DNA of 47,737 nucleotides from an uncultured Muribaculaceae bacterium. GTDB lineage: Bacteria > Bacteroidota > Bacteroidia > Bacteroidales > Muribaculaceae. Numbering within the stretch: position 1 is the stretch's first letter; every line of letters starts with the position of its first letter. The translations under genes were made by a program, and so were the position numbers. The stretch spans positions 1 through 47,737 of the forward strand of contig CANQRV010000015.1 of NCBI GenBank assembly GCA_947626355.1, in the 5' to 3' direction. A model generated the notes under the pieces. It did no database searches and was not told where the DNA came from. It saw only the letters and a program-made list of their open reading frames with translations. Shown here piece by piece: positions 36,057 through 43,624 of the stretch.

Positions 36057-37031
36057 ATGGACATTCTCAGCAGTATCCAATCACGGCTTGGCGCCGAGCT
36101 CGCGGCGATGAATGAGATCATTCGTCGCTCGCTTGCCACTGACAATCCGATGATGAACGCAGTAGTCACCAACTATCTGACCACCAAAGGCAAACAGCTT
36201 CGGCCCATCATGGTGATTCTCAGCGCGCGCTTTTTCGGCGAGGTCAACGACCATGTGCTCCATGCCGGAGCCGCCCTCGAGATGCTCCACAACGCCTCCC
36301 TGATCCACGACGATATCGTCGACGAGACCGACACCCGCCGTGGCCGGCGCACCATCAACAGCATCTGGGGCAACCATATCGCGGTGCTCGTGGGTGATTT
36401 CTTCGTCTCCAACGCCCTTTCGGCAGGAATCCGCACCGGAAACATCAACATCATCTCCTCCCTTTCCGAGCTCGGCGTGGAGCTGAGCCTCGGCGAGATC
36501 GACCAGATATGCAACGTGCGCGACCATAATTTCGACTACGAGTCGTATATGAACATGATCCGGAAGAAGACGGCTTCGCTCTTCAGCAACTGCGTCAGGA
36601 TGGGCGCCGAGGCCGTGGGCGTGCCCGCGAGTCGATACCGCGACCTCCTCGAATATGGCGAGAAGCTCGGCCTCTGCTTCCAGATCAAGGATGATATCTT
36701 CGACTATTTCGAAGACGAGCGCGTGGGCAAGCCCACGGGCAACGACCTCCGCGAGGGAAAGGTGACGCTCCCGCTCCTCTATGCCCTCGCCAACGGCGAC
36801 CCCGCCACGGCGCAGGCATACAAGGAGATGCTGCGGCGAGGCAACCTGTCCAACGACGAGATCGCGGAGCTCATTCGGTTCGCGCGTGAGTCGGGAGGCA
36901 TTGAATACGCGGTGGCCCGGATGCGCGGGATCGAGGCCGACGCCGACCATCTCCTCGACGCCTATCCCGACTCCGAATGGAAGCAGACCTTCCGAGACCT
37001 CTTCGACTATATCATCTCACGCGACCATTGA
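36057..37031 (+). CDS. Polyprenyl diphosphate synthase (IspB-like)
   Basis: A 324-residue all-trans polyprenyl synthase that elongates farnesyl diphosphate, most likely to the side chain of menaquinone. The first Asp-rich motif is HDDIVDETDTRRG and the second is DDIFDYF; KGKQLRPIM and the GNDLREGKVTLPLLYAL segment are also typical. Product chain length cannot be read safely. It is divergent from polA across a 143-base AT-rich gap and is followed after one base by the RNase HII gene. Confidence 0.92.
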   Translation: MDILSSIQSRLGAELAAMNEIIRRSLATDNPMMNAVVTNYLTTKGKQLRPIMVILSARFFGEVNDHVLHAGAALEMLHNASLIHDDIVDETDTRRGRRTINSIWGNHIAVLVGDFFVSNALSAGIRTGNINIISSLSELGVELSLGEIDQICNVRDHNFDYESYMNMIRKKTASLFSNCVRMGAEAVGVPASRYRDLLEYGEKLGLCFQIKDDIFDYFEDERVGKPTGNDLREGKVTLPLLYALANGDPATAQAYKEMLRRGNLSNDEIAELIRFARESGGIEYAVARMRGIEADADHLLDAYPDSEWKQTFRDLFDYIISRDH

Positions 37032-37032
37032 C

Positions 37033-37602
37033 ATGCTTCTTCCCTACATGCTTCCCGACGTCATCGAGGCCGGCTGCGACGAGGCCGGACGCGGATGCCT
37101 CGCCGGGCCGGTGAGCTGCGCGGCCGTAATCCTGCCTCCCGGATTCTCATGTCCGGGTCTCGACGACAGCAAGAAGCTCTCGGAGAAGGCCCGCGAACGT
37201 CTGCGTCCCATTATAGAGGAGAACGCCTTGGCATGGACTGTGGTGATGGTCGATGCCGAGGAGATCGACCGCCTAAACATCCTCAATGCCTCTATCCTCG
37301 GCATGCAGAGGGCGCTCGACAGGCTTTCCGTCACTCAGGAGCATGTGATCGTCGACGGAAACCGTTTCAAGCCCTATAAGGTGCCCTATCACACGGTGGT
37401 GCACGGCGACGCCACCTATATGTCGATCGCGGCCGCTTCGGTGCTCGCCAAGACCCACCGCGACGAGCTCATGAGGCAGCTCGCCATCCAGTATCCGCAG
37501 TATGGCTGGGACAGCAATATGGCATATCCTACAAAGGCCCACCGCGCCGCAATCGCCGAATACGGCCCCACGCCGATCCACCGCCGCTCGTTCCGATGGT
37601 GA
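37033..37602 (+). CDS. rnhB: Ribonuclease HII
   Basis: A 189-residue RNase HII that removes ribonucleotides and RNA primers from DNA. CDEAGRGCLAGPV carries the first catalytic Asp-Glu pair, VDGN a further Asp, and AAASVLAKTHRDELM is family-specific; the end HRRSF is typical. I chose ATG 37033, one base after the polyprenyl synthase stop; ATG 37048 is possible. The open frame extends further upstream but that part lies inside ispB. Confidence 0.93.
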   Translation: MLLPYMLPDVIEAGCDEAGRGCLAGPVSCAAVILPPGFSCPGLDDSKKLSEKARERLRPIIEENALAWTVVMVDAEEIDRLNILNASILGMQRALDRLSVTQEHVIVDGNRFKPYKVPYHTVVHGDATYMSIAAASVLAKTHRDELMRQLAIQYPQYGWDSNMAYPTKAHRAAIAEYGPTPIHRRSFRW

Positions 37603-37682
37603 CATACCCTCTGTCATGCGCTTCCGCTATCGCATGCCCGGAAATAACAAAAAAACCGCAAAAGCGTTATAACTTATATTAA

Positions 37683-37709
37683 AGCATGCCCGGCATGCTC
37701 CGTTTTTTT
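37683..37709 (+). terminator. Terminator-like hairpin after rnhB
   Basis: AGCATGCC (37683-37690) and GGCATGCT (37692-37699) pair, with a practical stem of about six bases and loop CCCGG, followed by CCG and seven T. It lies 80 bases after rnhB and just 27 bases before the next start, so it could also act in the leader of the FKBP gene. Confidence 0.45.
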
Positions 37710-37736
37710 GGAATCAATGTTAATAACAATAAGATT

Positions 37737-38327
37737 ATGGACCAGTTAAGCTACGCATGGGGCGTTGCGATAGGCAAGCAGCTCCGCGCTATGGGTCTCA
37801 CCGACATCGAGTATTCCGACTTCGACCGCGCTCTGCGCGCCGCTTTCGAAGACAAGCCTCTCGAGATGGATGATGCAGAGGCCCAGAAGATCATCAACGA
37901 GTATCTCCAGGAGCTCTCCAGGAAAGCCGCAGATGCCGCAAAGGCTGTCGGTGAGAAATTCCTCGAGGAGAACGGTAAGAAGGAGAATGTGCTCACCACT
38001 CCCTCGGGCCTCCAGTATATCATCGACCGTGAAGGCACCGGCGAAAGCCCCGAGGCCACCGATGAGGTCACGGTGCACTACACCGGCAAGCTCCTCGACG
38101 GCACTGTCTTCGACAGCAGCGTGAGCCGCGGCGAGCCCGCCACTTTCCCCCTCAACCGCGTCATCCCCGGTTGGACAGAGGGCGTCCAGCTCATGAAGGA
38201 AGGCGCCAAATACACCTTCTTCATACCCTCCGACCTCGCCTACGGCCCGCAGGGCATCCAGGGCGCCATCCCGCCCCACGCCACCCTCATCTTCGAGGTC
38301 GAGCTCATCAAGGTCATCAAGAAATAA
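37737..38327 (+). CDS. FKBP-type peptidyl-prolyl isomerase with N-terminal dimerisation domain
   Basis: A 196-residue isomerase. ATG 37737 (MDQLSYAWGVAIGKQL) is preferred; the 17 extra residues of the longer frame are poor. Residues 1-80 form the helical FKBP_N dimerisation domain, without a signal peptide, so the protein is probably cytoplasmic. The FKBP domain has VHYTGKLLDGTVFDSS, VIPGWTEGVQLM and FFIPSDLAYGPQG, all active-site elements. It begins a run of four related or small envelope genes. Confidence 0.9.
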   Translation: MDQLSYAWGVAIGKQLRAMGLTDIEYSDFDRALRAAFEDKPLEMDDAEAQKIINEYLQELSRKAADAAKAVGEKFLEENGKKENVLTTPSGLQYIIDREGTGESPEATDEVTVHYTGKLLDGTVFDSSVSRGEPATFPLNRVIPGWTEGVQLMKEGAKYTFFIPSDLAYGPQGIQGAIPPHATLIFEVELIKVIKK

Positions 38328-38360
38328 TTTTCCAACCCCAAAGTCAATCCATAATAATTG

Positions 38361-38927
38361 ATGAAAAAGACCATTCTCAGCGTCATGGCTCTCGCAGCGG
38401 GAGCCGTGATGCTCGTATCGTGTGGCGGCAACAAGGCCGCCCACGCCGACAGCGACACCCAGGCTGTCGACAAGCTGGTGGAGGAGGTCATCGCCGACAC
38501 TCCCGACTCGGTGGCAACCTCTCCCTACACCGCACAGTTCTTCAGCGACGAGACAAGGAAATCCGACACTCCTTCCGACTCGACCTATGCCGTGACCGCT
38601 TCCGGCCTCAAGTATGTGATCGTGAAGAAGGGTGAGGGCAAGGCTCCCAAGGCTTCCGACACTGTGACGGTGCACTACCTCGGCATGCTCACCAACGGCG
38701 AGGTGTTCGACACATCCTACACCCGCGGCGAGCCCACCACATTCCCCCTCTCGCAGGTGATCCCCGGCTGGACCGAGGGCCTTCAGCTGATGCAGGAAGG
38801 CGGCGAGGCCGTGTTCTATATCCCGTCGAACCTCGGCTACGGCCCGCAGGGCATGGGTCCGATTCCCCCGGATGCCCCTCTGATCTTCAAGGTTGAGCTC
38901 ATCAGCGTGGGCGCTCCCCAGCAGTAA
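38361..38927 (+). CDS. FKBP-type peptidyl-prolyl isomerase lipoprotein
   Basis: A 188-residue lipoprotein from ATG 38361 (an in-frame TTG precedes it). The signal ends in the lipobox VMLVSC, and a short Asp/Ser-rich spacer follows. The FKBP domain shows VHYLGMLTNGEVFDTS, VIPGWTEGLQLM and FYIPSNLGYGPQG, so the catalytic pocket appears intact. It should assist folding in the periplasm or at the cell surface. It lies 33 bases after the cytoplasmic FKBP gene, suggesting duplication. Confidence 0.9.
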   Translation: MKKTILSVMALAAGAVMLVSCGGNKAAHADSDTQAVDKLVEEVIADTPDSVATSPYTAQFFSDETRKSDTPSDSTYAVTASGLKYVIVKKGEGKAPKASDTVTVHYLGMLTNGEVFDTSYTRGEPTTFPLSQVIPGWTEGLQLMQEGGEAVFYIPSNLGYGPQGMGPIPPDAPLIFKVELISVGAPQQ

Positions 38928-38938
38928 TCCCCACAGTG

Positions 38939-39130
38939 ATGGCTATCAAGACATCTTCCCTGCTGCGCCCCGCCCTCTTCTGGGCCGGGGCGGCAGCCAT
39001 TTTGCTGGGAGCCGCCGGATGCCATGGACGCACCGACGCCAACATGACTCCTACGGGCGACACCGTGGAGGTAGTGTGCGACACGGTCAGACCCGGCACC
39101 GATGTGACCGCGACAGACTCCATACGCTGA
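38939..39130 (+). CDS. Small putative lipoprotein
   Basis: A 63-residue protein, beginning MAIKTSSLLRPALFWAGAAA, with a signal peptide and lipobox GAAGC near residue 27-28. The mature part is only about 35 residues, rich in Thr and Asp (DTVEVVCDTVRPGTD). It has no recognised domain. An ATG follows an in-frame GTG by three bases. It sits 11 bases after the FKBP lipoprotein and 42 before the next one, on the same strand. Confidence 0.55.
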   Translation: MAIKTSSLLRPALFWAGAAAILLGAAGCHGRTDANMTPTGDTVEVVCDTVRPGTDVTATDSIR

Positions 39131-39172
39131 TCGCACGGCATTAATCTATAAGTGATATCATCTTACGAAAAA

Positions 39173-40153
39173 ATGAATACAAAGAAAATACTGATGGGCG
39201 GCTTCGCCGCGCTCCTGATGGGCTCCATGCTCACGGCCTGCGGCGGCTCCGATGGCAGCAATGCCGCCTCATCGCTCAACGACGCCACGGAGGCCGACTC
39301 CGTGCTATATTATCTCGGCCAGGTGTCGGCCGCAGAATACTGGCGCGCCGCCGAACGCGACACCACTCTCGCCACTTCAGGCGCCCGCCAGGCTTATCTC
39401 CGCGGCCTTCGCGCCGGCATGAACGCCGTGAAGGGCGACGACGAGCACTACAACCAGGGCTTCGAGCGAGGCATCCAGATGGCCATGAACATGATAGAGT
39501 TTGAGAAAACCTATAATGTCAAGGCCAATGCCAAGATCTTTGCCGAGAGCCTCACAGCCGGCCTTGCCAATGATTCGGCCGTGTCGCAGGAGGCACAGGG
39601 TCAGTTCTACCAGGTGCTCGGAAGGCTCAATGCGAAGAAAGAGGCCGCCGACCGTGAGAAAGCCGCCGAAAACCTGCGTAATTACGTGAAGAAAGTGGCC
39701 ATGCAGCAGATCTCGCCCGACCTCTTCGGCCGCGTGGTGGAGAAAGGCGATACCGCCAAGCTCAAGAAAGGCGACAAGGTGTATATGCACATCGTGGCCC
39801 GCAATGTAGCCGGCGAGGAACTCGACGTGCCGTTCCCCTCGGAGACCGAGGTCGGCGGCCGCTACTCCAACGCCCTCTGCGGGCGCGCCATGGAGACGAT
39901 GTCGAGCGGCGAGACCAAGGAGTTTGCCACTACTGCGCTGGCTCTCTTTGGCGGCCGTGCCGAGCGCCTGGGCCTGACACCCGACGAGGTGGTGATCCTC
40001 ACCATCAAGGCGAGCCTGCAGCCCATGCAGGCTGAGGGCGTTAAGACGGCGGCTCCGCAGGGTGGCGGCCAACCTATGAAGGCCATTCCCGCCGAGAACG
40101 TGAAGACAAATACCGTTACGCCTCAAGGCAGAATGCAGCAGCTCCCCAGGTAA
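39173..40153 (+). CDS. FKBP_N-domain lipoprotein with degenerate FKBP domain
   Basis: A 326-residue lipoprotein (lipobox MLTAC) from ATG 39173. Residues about 30-180 are helical, with the repeated pattern of the Mip-type dimerisation domain (YLGQVSAAEYWRAAERD, AYLRGLRAGMNAV, FERGIQMAMNMIE). The C-terminal half resembles an FKBP fold (KKGDKVYMHIVARNVAGEELD, LTPDEVVILTIKASL). It lacks the usual YxGxxxxGxxFD and VIPGW residues, so isomerase activity is doubtful. A Gln/Pro-rich tail ends it. It is followed by a strong terminator. Confidence 0.8.
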   Translation: MNTKKILMGGFAALLMGSMLTACGGSDGSNAASSLNDATEADSVLYYLGQVSAAEYWRAAERDTTLATSGARQAYLRGLRAGMNAVKGDDEHYNQGFERGIQMAMNMIEFEKTYNVKANAKIFAESLTAGLANDSAVSQEAQGQFYQVLGRLNAKKEAADREKAAENLRNYVKKVAMQQISPDLFGRVVEKGDTAKLKKGDKVYMHIVARNVAGEELDVPFPSETEVGGRYSNALCGRAMETMSSGETKEFATTALALFGGRAERLGLTPDEVVILTIKASLQPMQAEGVKTAAPQGGGQPMKAIPAENVKTNTVTPQGRMQQLPR

Positions 40154-40195
40154 TGTAGCTCTCATTGGCGGAGAAGTATCTATTAATTGACTGAT

Positions 40196-40242
40196 TGTCG
40201 GTTGAAGCCATGATAATTGGCTCTCAACCGACATTCTTTTTG
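40196..40242 (+). terminator. Rho-independent terminator after FKBP cluster
   Basis: TGTCGGTTGA (40196-40205) pairs with TCAACCGACA (40224-40233), extended by AGCCA/TGGCT inside, loop TGATAAT, then TTCTTTTTG. A 15-bp stem with one bulged base makes a strong terminator. Confidence 0.85.
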
Positions 40243-40270
40243 CAGATGTGGGAAAAAATGCTTAAATTTG
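40239..40270 (+). promoter_or_regulatory. tRNA-Gln promoter
   Basis: TTTG (40239-40242), 20 bases, then TAAATTTG (40263-40270), a perfect Bacteroidetes consensus. The -33 box uses the T-tract of the preceding terminator. Transcription should start near 40277, about 70 bases before the mature tRNA. Confidence 0.75.
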
Positions 40271-40348
40271 CAGCGGCTTCGAGGTCTGTTTTATGCCGCG
40301 ACGGCGGCGCAGTATGAAGTATGATGAAATTTTCCTGAAGCCGCAGGA

Positions 40349-40419
40349 TGTCTTATGGTGTAATGGTAGCACTGCAGTTTTTGGTTCTGCCTGTCCAGGT
40401 TCGAATCCTGGTAAGACAA
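40349..40419 (+). tRNA. tRNA-Gln (anticodon TTG)
   Basis: A 71-base cloverleaf: acceptor TGTCTTA (40349) pairs with TAAGACA (40412-40418), discriminator A; D-arm GTGT/GCAC; anticodon loop TTTTGGT with TTG; and a T-arm containing GGTTCGAATCC. The last pair of the anticodon stem is a T-T mismatch. No 3' CCA is encoded fully (ACC follows). Confidence 0.9.
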
Positions 40420-40428
40420 CCTTGAAAT

Positions 40429-40470
40429 AATCCCGATCTTCTGTCAGTCAGAGGATTGGGATTTGCTTTA
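40429..40470 (+). terminator. Terminator after tRNA-Gln
   Basis: A 15-bp stem with two G-U pairs (40429-40443 with 40449-40463), loop TCAGT, then TGCTTTATTTG. It lies between tRNA-Gln and the convergent hydrolase gene and may work for both, although the T-run on the other side is short. Confidence 0.78.
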
Positions 40471-41160
40471 TTTGTCTCTGTCGAGACGCTCCCTCACCTG
40501 GCGCGCTATCTCCCGCATCCCTTTGCGCGTCGGATGCCCGTCGCGCTTGTCGATGTTGTGGAGCCTGATCAGCGGCACATCCTTGCGGCGGCATATGGTC
40601 TCCACTGATTCGTTGATCTCGTCGCGCAGAATGTCGTTAAGTATGAAATATACCTTCGCCTCGGGATAAGTGGCGTGAAGGCCTTCTAAAAGCAGCGAGA
40701 GGGCCGGCCTGAAGCTGAACAGCTGCTCGCGCGTGTAGAGCGAGTCGACATATTCGCCGACAGGGGAGCCCGCCCATGAGTCGTTGGTGGCGCCGAACAC
40801 CAGGATTATGTCGGGATCGCCGAGCTCCTTGAGCCGGGTGACGAAGCTGCGCGGCGAGTAGTCGGCCCCGTCGTAGCCGGTATAGGATATCGTGGCGCCG
40901 GAATAGGAATTATTGACGCCAAGTGTGTAGGGGGAGTCTCCGGAGGTCAGTATGCTCCACCAGGTCTGCTGCGGCTGGTCGACGTCTGTCTTGTCGGAGT
41001 GAGCATATTCATACCACACCTCGTTTCCAGCGGGAGTTACGCATCCCTCGAAGGTGGAATAGGAGTCGCCGAGGACGGCAACCACTGGTTTGTGGTCTTC
41101 GGCAGCGGCCGGCAGCAGCATGCATGCCAGGGTCGCCATCAGGAGTGATTTCAGGTTCAT
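40468..41160 (-). CDS. Secreted SGNH/GDSL hydrolase
   Basis: A 230-residue exported esterase or deacetylase of the SGNH family. The start at ATG 41160 gives a normal signal peptide (about residues 1-20, MLLPAAA); the longer frame is not credible because its promoter lies inside it. Block I is VLGDSYSTFEG with nucleophile Ser33; a Gly-containing block II lies near the SGATISYTG stretch; VFGATNDS provides block III Asn; and DGHPTRKGM provides Asp and His of block V. The substrate (carbohydrate ester or lipid) is not defined by sequence. Confidence 0.87.
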   Translation of the reverse strand: MNLKSLLMATLACMLLPAAAEDHKPVVAVLGDSYSTFEGCVTPAGNEVWYEYAHSDKTDVDQPQQTWWSILTSGDSPYTLGVNNSYSGATISYTGYDGADYSPRSFVTRLKELGDPDIILVFGATNDSWAGSPVGEYVDSLYTREQLFSFRPALSLLLEGLHATYPEAKVYFILNDILRDEINESVETICRRKDVPLIRLHNIDKRDGHPTRKGMREIARQVRERLDRDK

Positions 41161-41186
41161 GACTTGAGATTGTTGATGTCGTTCTG

Positions 41187-41217
41187 CAAAGATAGTCAAA
41201 AGGTTGATAAAAAGAAA
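41187..41217 (-). promoter_or_regulatory. Promoter of the SGNH hydrolase gene
   Basis: On the minus strand TTTC (41214-41217, consensus TTTG), 19 bases, then TATCTTTG (41187-41194). It sits about 30 bases before ATG 41160 and supports that start. Confidence 0.65.
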
Positions 41218-41238
41218 TAGGCCGACACCACGTCGGCC

Positions 41239-41397
41239 ATGTTTCTTCAATTAAAACAACAATAACAACTTTTTTCAGAACGCTTATAGCAGTATATCTT
41301 TACTCAGAATCATCAATCCTTTTTATGTCTTTATAACGCCGCGGGAGGGCGGATGGTTGAGCCTCGGAAAAATTTTTTCAAAAAAATTGCCGGAAAA
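41239..41397. other. Intergenic region between SGNH hydrolase and tRNA-Lys promoter
   Basis: Together with the flanking promoters this 325-base gap (41161-41485) has no credible gene. The middle is AT-rich with runs of A and T. A short GGCCGAC/GTCGGCC hairpin lies at 41220-41238, beside the hydrolase promoter. Confidence 0.5.
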
Positions 41398-41429
41398 TTT
41401 GGAGGAACGAAAAAAAGGCATTAACTTTG
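41398..41429 (+). promoter_or_regulatory. tRNA-Lys promoter
   Basis: TTTG (41398-41401), exactly 20 bases, then TAACTTTG (41422-41429): a perfect match to the Bacteroidetes consensus, with a predicted leader of about 50 bases before the tRNA. Confidence 0.8.
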
Positions 41430-41485
41430 CACTCGCAAAACGGAAGCAACGGGGAGAGCCCCAAGCGGAATCCGCAAGCGAAAAT

Positions 41486-41558
41486 GACTCCGTGGCTCAG
41501 TTGGTAGAGCAAATGACTCTTAATCATTGGGTCGTGGGTTCGAGCCCCACCGGGGTCA
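41486..41558 (+). tRNA. tRNA-Lys (anticodon CTT), attachment site of the integrative element
   Basis: A 73-base cloverleaf: acceptor GACTCCG with CGGGGTC (41551-41557), discriminator A; anticodon arm AATGA-CTCTTAA-TCATT with CTT; T-arm GTGGG-TTCGAGC-CCCAC. The 3' end from 41546 to 41559 is repeated at 47340-47353, so the element restores a whole tRNA on insertion. Confidence 0.92.
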
Positions 41559-41559
41559 C
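41546..41559 (+). other. attL: tRNA-Lys 3' direct repeat
   Basis: CCCACCGGGGTCAC covers the last part of the T-arm, the acceptor strand, discriminator and one more base. The identical 14-mer occurs at 47340-47353. The GC and gene content change right after it. Confidence 0.85.
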
Positions 41560-41566
41560 TTCAAGG

Positions 41567-41606
41567 AATGCCCAATTCTCTATAATACAGAGAGTTGGGC
41601 ATTTTG
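41567..41606 (+). terminator. Element-borne terminator behind tRNA-Lys
   Basis: AATGCCCAATTCTCT (41567-41581) pairs with AGAGAGTTGGGCATT (41589-41603) through 15 bp with one G-U, followed by TTG. It lies 8 bases inside the element, directly after the tRNA, and would replace the chromosomal terminator now displaced to 47377. Confidence 0.7.
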
Positions 41607-41637
41607 TTGCGCAACAATATCCCCGAATCTGCGCAAC
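41606..41637. repeat. Left-end GTTGCGCAAC arm-type repeats
   Basis: The 10-bp palindrome GTTGCGCAAC at 41606-41615 and a one-mismatch copy CTGCGCAAC at 41629-41637, 22 bases apart. The same sequence occurs three times at the right end, suggesting binding sites for the recombinase or excisionase. Confidence 0.6.
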
Positions 41638-41737
41638 CTAACAAATGGAATAGGGGGTCTGCGGAATTTTCCGCATACCCAAAATGGATATAACTTCACC
41701 GGAGAAGGCTTTTCGCCACGATTGGTGAAAACTCATA

Positions 41738-42004
41738 TCAGTTCAGATGGGAATATAGATCCACCGCATCAGAGACGTTCATCCATTCAGGCAATATGGC
41801 TATTGTTCCCATGTCCCGATTGATTGTCTCGTTCATATCTTTGAGGGACGCATATCCATTTGCGACTGCCATTTCATCCGTCACTTTCATCTGAATCAGT
41901 CCGGTTATTACGTTCTGTCGGAAGATTATCTCGTGACCCTGATAATCCCGATAATGATAATTCCATATTGAATCATCTTCATGCTTTAAAAGGTCTTCAC
42001 TCAT
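41738..42004 (-). CDS. Unknown 88-residue protein of the integrative element
   Basis: A small acidic protein starting MSEDLLKHEDDSIWNYHY, with no recognised motif; the stretch VTDEMAVANGYASLKDMNE is helical and amphipathic. No signal peptide or membrane segment is seen. The start overlaps the preceding gene by 8 bases, so it belongs to the HTH-ATPase-primase operon as its last gene. This last place is where cargo or regulatory genes often sit, but no function can be assigned. Confidence 0.65.
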   Translation of the reverse strand: MSEDLLKHEDDSIWNYHYRDYQGHEIIFRQNVITGLIQMKVTDEMAVANGYASLKDMNETINRDMGTIAILPEWMNVSDAVDLYSHLN

Positions 42005-42416
42005 AACTGTTTATATATTTAAACGTGTTGTTAAATATGGGATTGGTATTGTGAACGATTTTGTTCGCCTTGCCGTTCCGTTGTCGCTTCTTTTTGCTTT
42101 TCCTGATGGCTCTGTCAATCGCCTTTAGGCTTATGAATCTCCGATGATATTGAATCGAAGGAAGCCTTTTCTTCATGTCGGATAAATCCTTATATCCTAT
42201 CAGCTTGGCAAAGCAATCATTCAGGAAATATAATCTCGCTCCGGTTGTCTCCTCCTCATATACCGGAATATGTGGAATGATATACTCACATCTTTTAGCA
42301 TACATGAAATGAATGTCGCTCCATCCGATAGATGCCGAGAAGATTGCGTGATCTCCAATCGTGCAAACATGGATGCCTGATGAATACCGCAATTCCGTTC
42401 TTATATCTTTATCCAT
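41997..42416 (-). CDS. Unknown 139-residue basic-tailed protein of the integrative element
   Basis: Starts at ATG 42416 (MDKDIRTELRYSSG), two bases after the primase stop; a longer frame begins with TTG inside the primase gene and is not preferred. The N-terminal two thirds contain aromatic-rich strands (IFSASIGWSDIHFMYAKR) and the C-terminal part is strongly basic (KSKKKRQRNGK), hinting at nucleic-acid binding. No family was recognised. Confidence 0.65.
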   Translation of the reverse strand: MDKDIRTELRYSSGIHVCTIGDHAIFSASIGWSDIHFMYAKRCEYIIPHIPVYEEETTGARLYFLNDCFAKLIGYKDLSDMKKRLPSIQYHRRFISLKAIDRAIRKSKKKRQRNGKANKIVHNTNPIFNNTFKYINSYE

Positions 42417-42417
42417 G

Positions 42418-43548
42418 TCAGACAATCTTATATTGACCTCTGTAACCGTATGATTCAACAATCAGATTGTTCACCTCCTCCACGGTTCTACCGTCTTTGA
42501 TATAGGCTAAAATCAAATCGTCAATCGCATCCCCAGCCGAATATGCACATTTCACCGGATGCGGATGAAGGTTTTTCTCCATCAGAGTTGAAACATATAC
42601 TTCCGAACTGAACCCTTTTAATCCATAAGCCTTTAGTTTCCATTCGTCAAATTTGCCTTCATCAGGGAATATAACTACCTTCCGATTCCTTAAAAGCTGA
42701 ATGCCGTGGAATGGGTCTCTCTTATGTTCCTCTGACGGGTTGAAGTTCTCGCAACTGCCACTCGCAATCGGAACAAATAGATTCTCCGCCCCTATCCATG
42801 CAAGTGCCATAGCCGTTATTAGAACCGCCTTTTCTGATTCAAGAACCCATATAATCGGCTCAACCTTATTCGATATGCCCATCTTATTGCATTCCTCGTT
42901 TTTCGATTCCATGCACTTCGATACATATTTGAAACGATGCCCACCGAAGAACGATTGCTTTAACCGGAAGTCGGGATAACGTTCTTGCATCAGTTTGTGA
43001 ACCCATCCGAACTGAACCCTCGGCTCTTTGATGCGCTTGCCGTTGTCAGGATTATAACCCATGATTTTGCCACTTCGGATTCTTCCGGATAGGTCTATTT
43101 GCCAAAATACCGGAGATCCTCCGAACTGTTTGCTCGTTCCCACGGCATATTCCATTGCTATTCTGTTAACCGAATCAGAACCGATTCGACTGTCGAATAC
43201 GGAATGCAAGAACCTCATCAGGGAATTATGCTCATAGTCACGTATGGATGCCTTGAAGATTGAAGCGTCTATATAGGAAGGCTCAACTACTTTATTTCTC
43301 ATGCGTCTCCGATTCGCTTTGTTCGATGCCGAAGTTTCGCCCAGCGTTCCTTTATCCTTGAAATATTCTCGTGGTGTATAATGGAATGCGCATTTATCCT
43401 GACGGTCGCATCTGCCTACGGATTCATCAAGCGGATGTCCGGTCTCATCAAGATACAGAACGAATGTTTTCTTTCCGCATCTTGGGCAAATATACTTCTT
43501 GCTTGACTTATCAAGTTGATATTTATAATTACGATTGGTTTCGATCAT
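42418..43548 (-). CDS. Zinc-finger, toprim-like primase candidate (DUF6371-like)
   Basis: A protein of 376 residues from ATG 43548 (ATG 43575 also possible). The N-terminus IETNRNYKYQLDKSSKKYICPRCG resembles the PG0870-type zinc finger of Bacteroidetes mobile-element proteins: Cys21, Cys24, Cys47, Cys53 and His56. The C-terminal half has ESEKAVLITAMA and VIFPDEGKFDEW, resembling the toprim-like fold seen in DUF6371-type replication proteins. It probably primes or assists element replication with the ATPase encoded just upstream. Assignment to a named family rests on memory of the zinc-finger pattern, so it is moderate. Confidence 0.72.
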   Translation of the reverse strand: MIETNRNYKYQLDKSSKKYICPRCGKKTFVLYLDETGHPLDESVGRCDRQDKCAFHYTPREYFKDKGTLGETSASNKANRRRMRNKVVEPSYIDASIFKASIRDYEHNSLMRFLHSVFDSRIGSDSVNRIAMEYAVGTSKQFGGSPVFWQIDLSGRIRSGKIMGYNPDNGKRIKEPRVQFGWVHKLMQERYPDFRLKQSFFGGHRFKYVSKCMESKNEECNKMGISNKVEPIIWVLESEKAVLITAMALAWIGAENLFVPIASGSCENFNPSEEHKRDPFHGIQLLRNRKVVIFPDEGKFDEWKLKAYGLKGFSSEVYVSTLMEKNLHPHPVKCAYSAGDAIDDLILAYIKDGRTVEEVNNLIVESYGYRGQYKIV

Positions 43549-43564
43549 ACTATTTGATTTTGAA

Positions 43565-43617
43565 TGTTCACGCATGTTCACGCTTTTGTACCGTGAACAC
43601 GTGAACACACGTGAACA
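43565..43617. repeat. Five-copy CGTGAACA octamer cluster (candidate iterons)
   Basis: TGTTCACG at 43565-43572 and 43575-43582, then its complement CGTGAACA at 43592-43599, 43600-43607 and 43610-43617. Copies are 8 or 10 bases apart around a central CTTTTGTAC spacer. The cluster fills the gap between the ATPase stop and the primase start. Confidence 0.7.
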
Positions 43618-43624
43618 CACGGCA

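Noticed and set aside
41220..41238. Possible minus-strand terminator (GGCCGAC hairpin plus T-rich end)
   Set aside because: There is no gene upstream of it on that strand; it may be accidental beside the hydrolase promoter.
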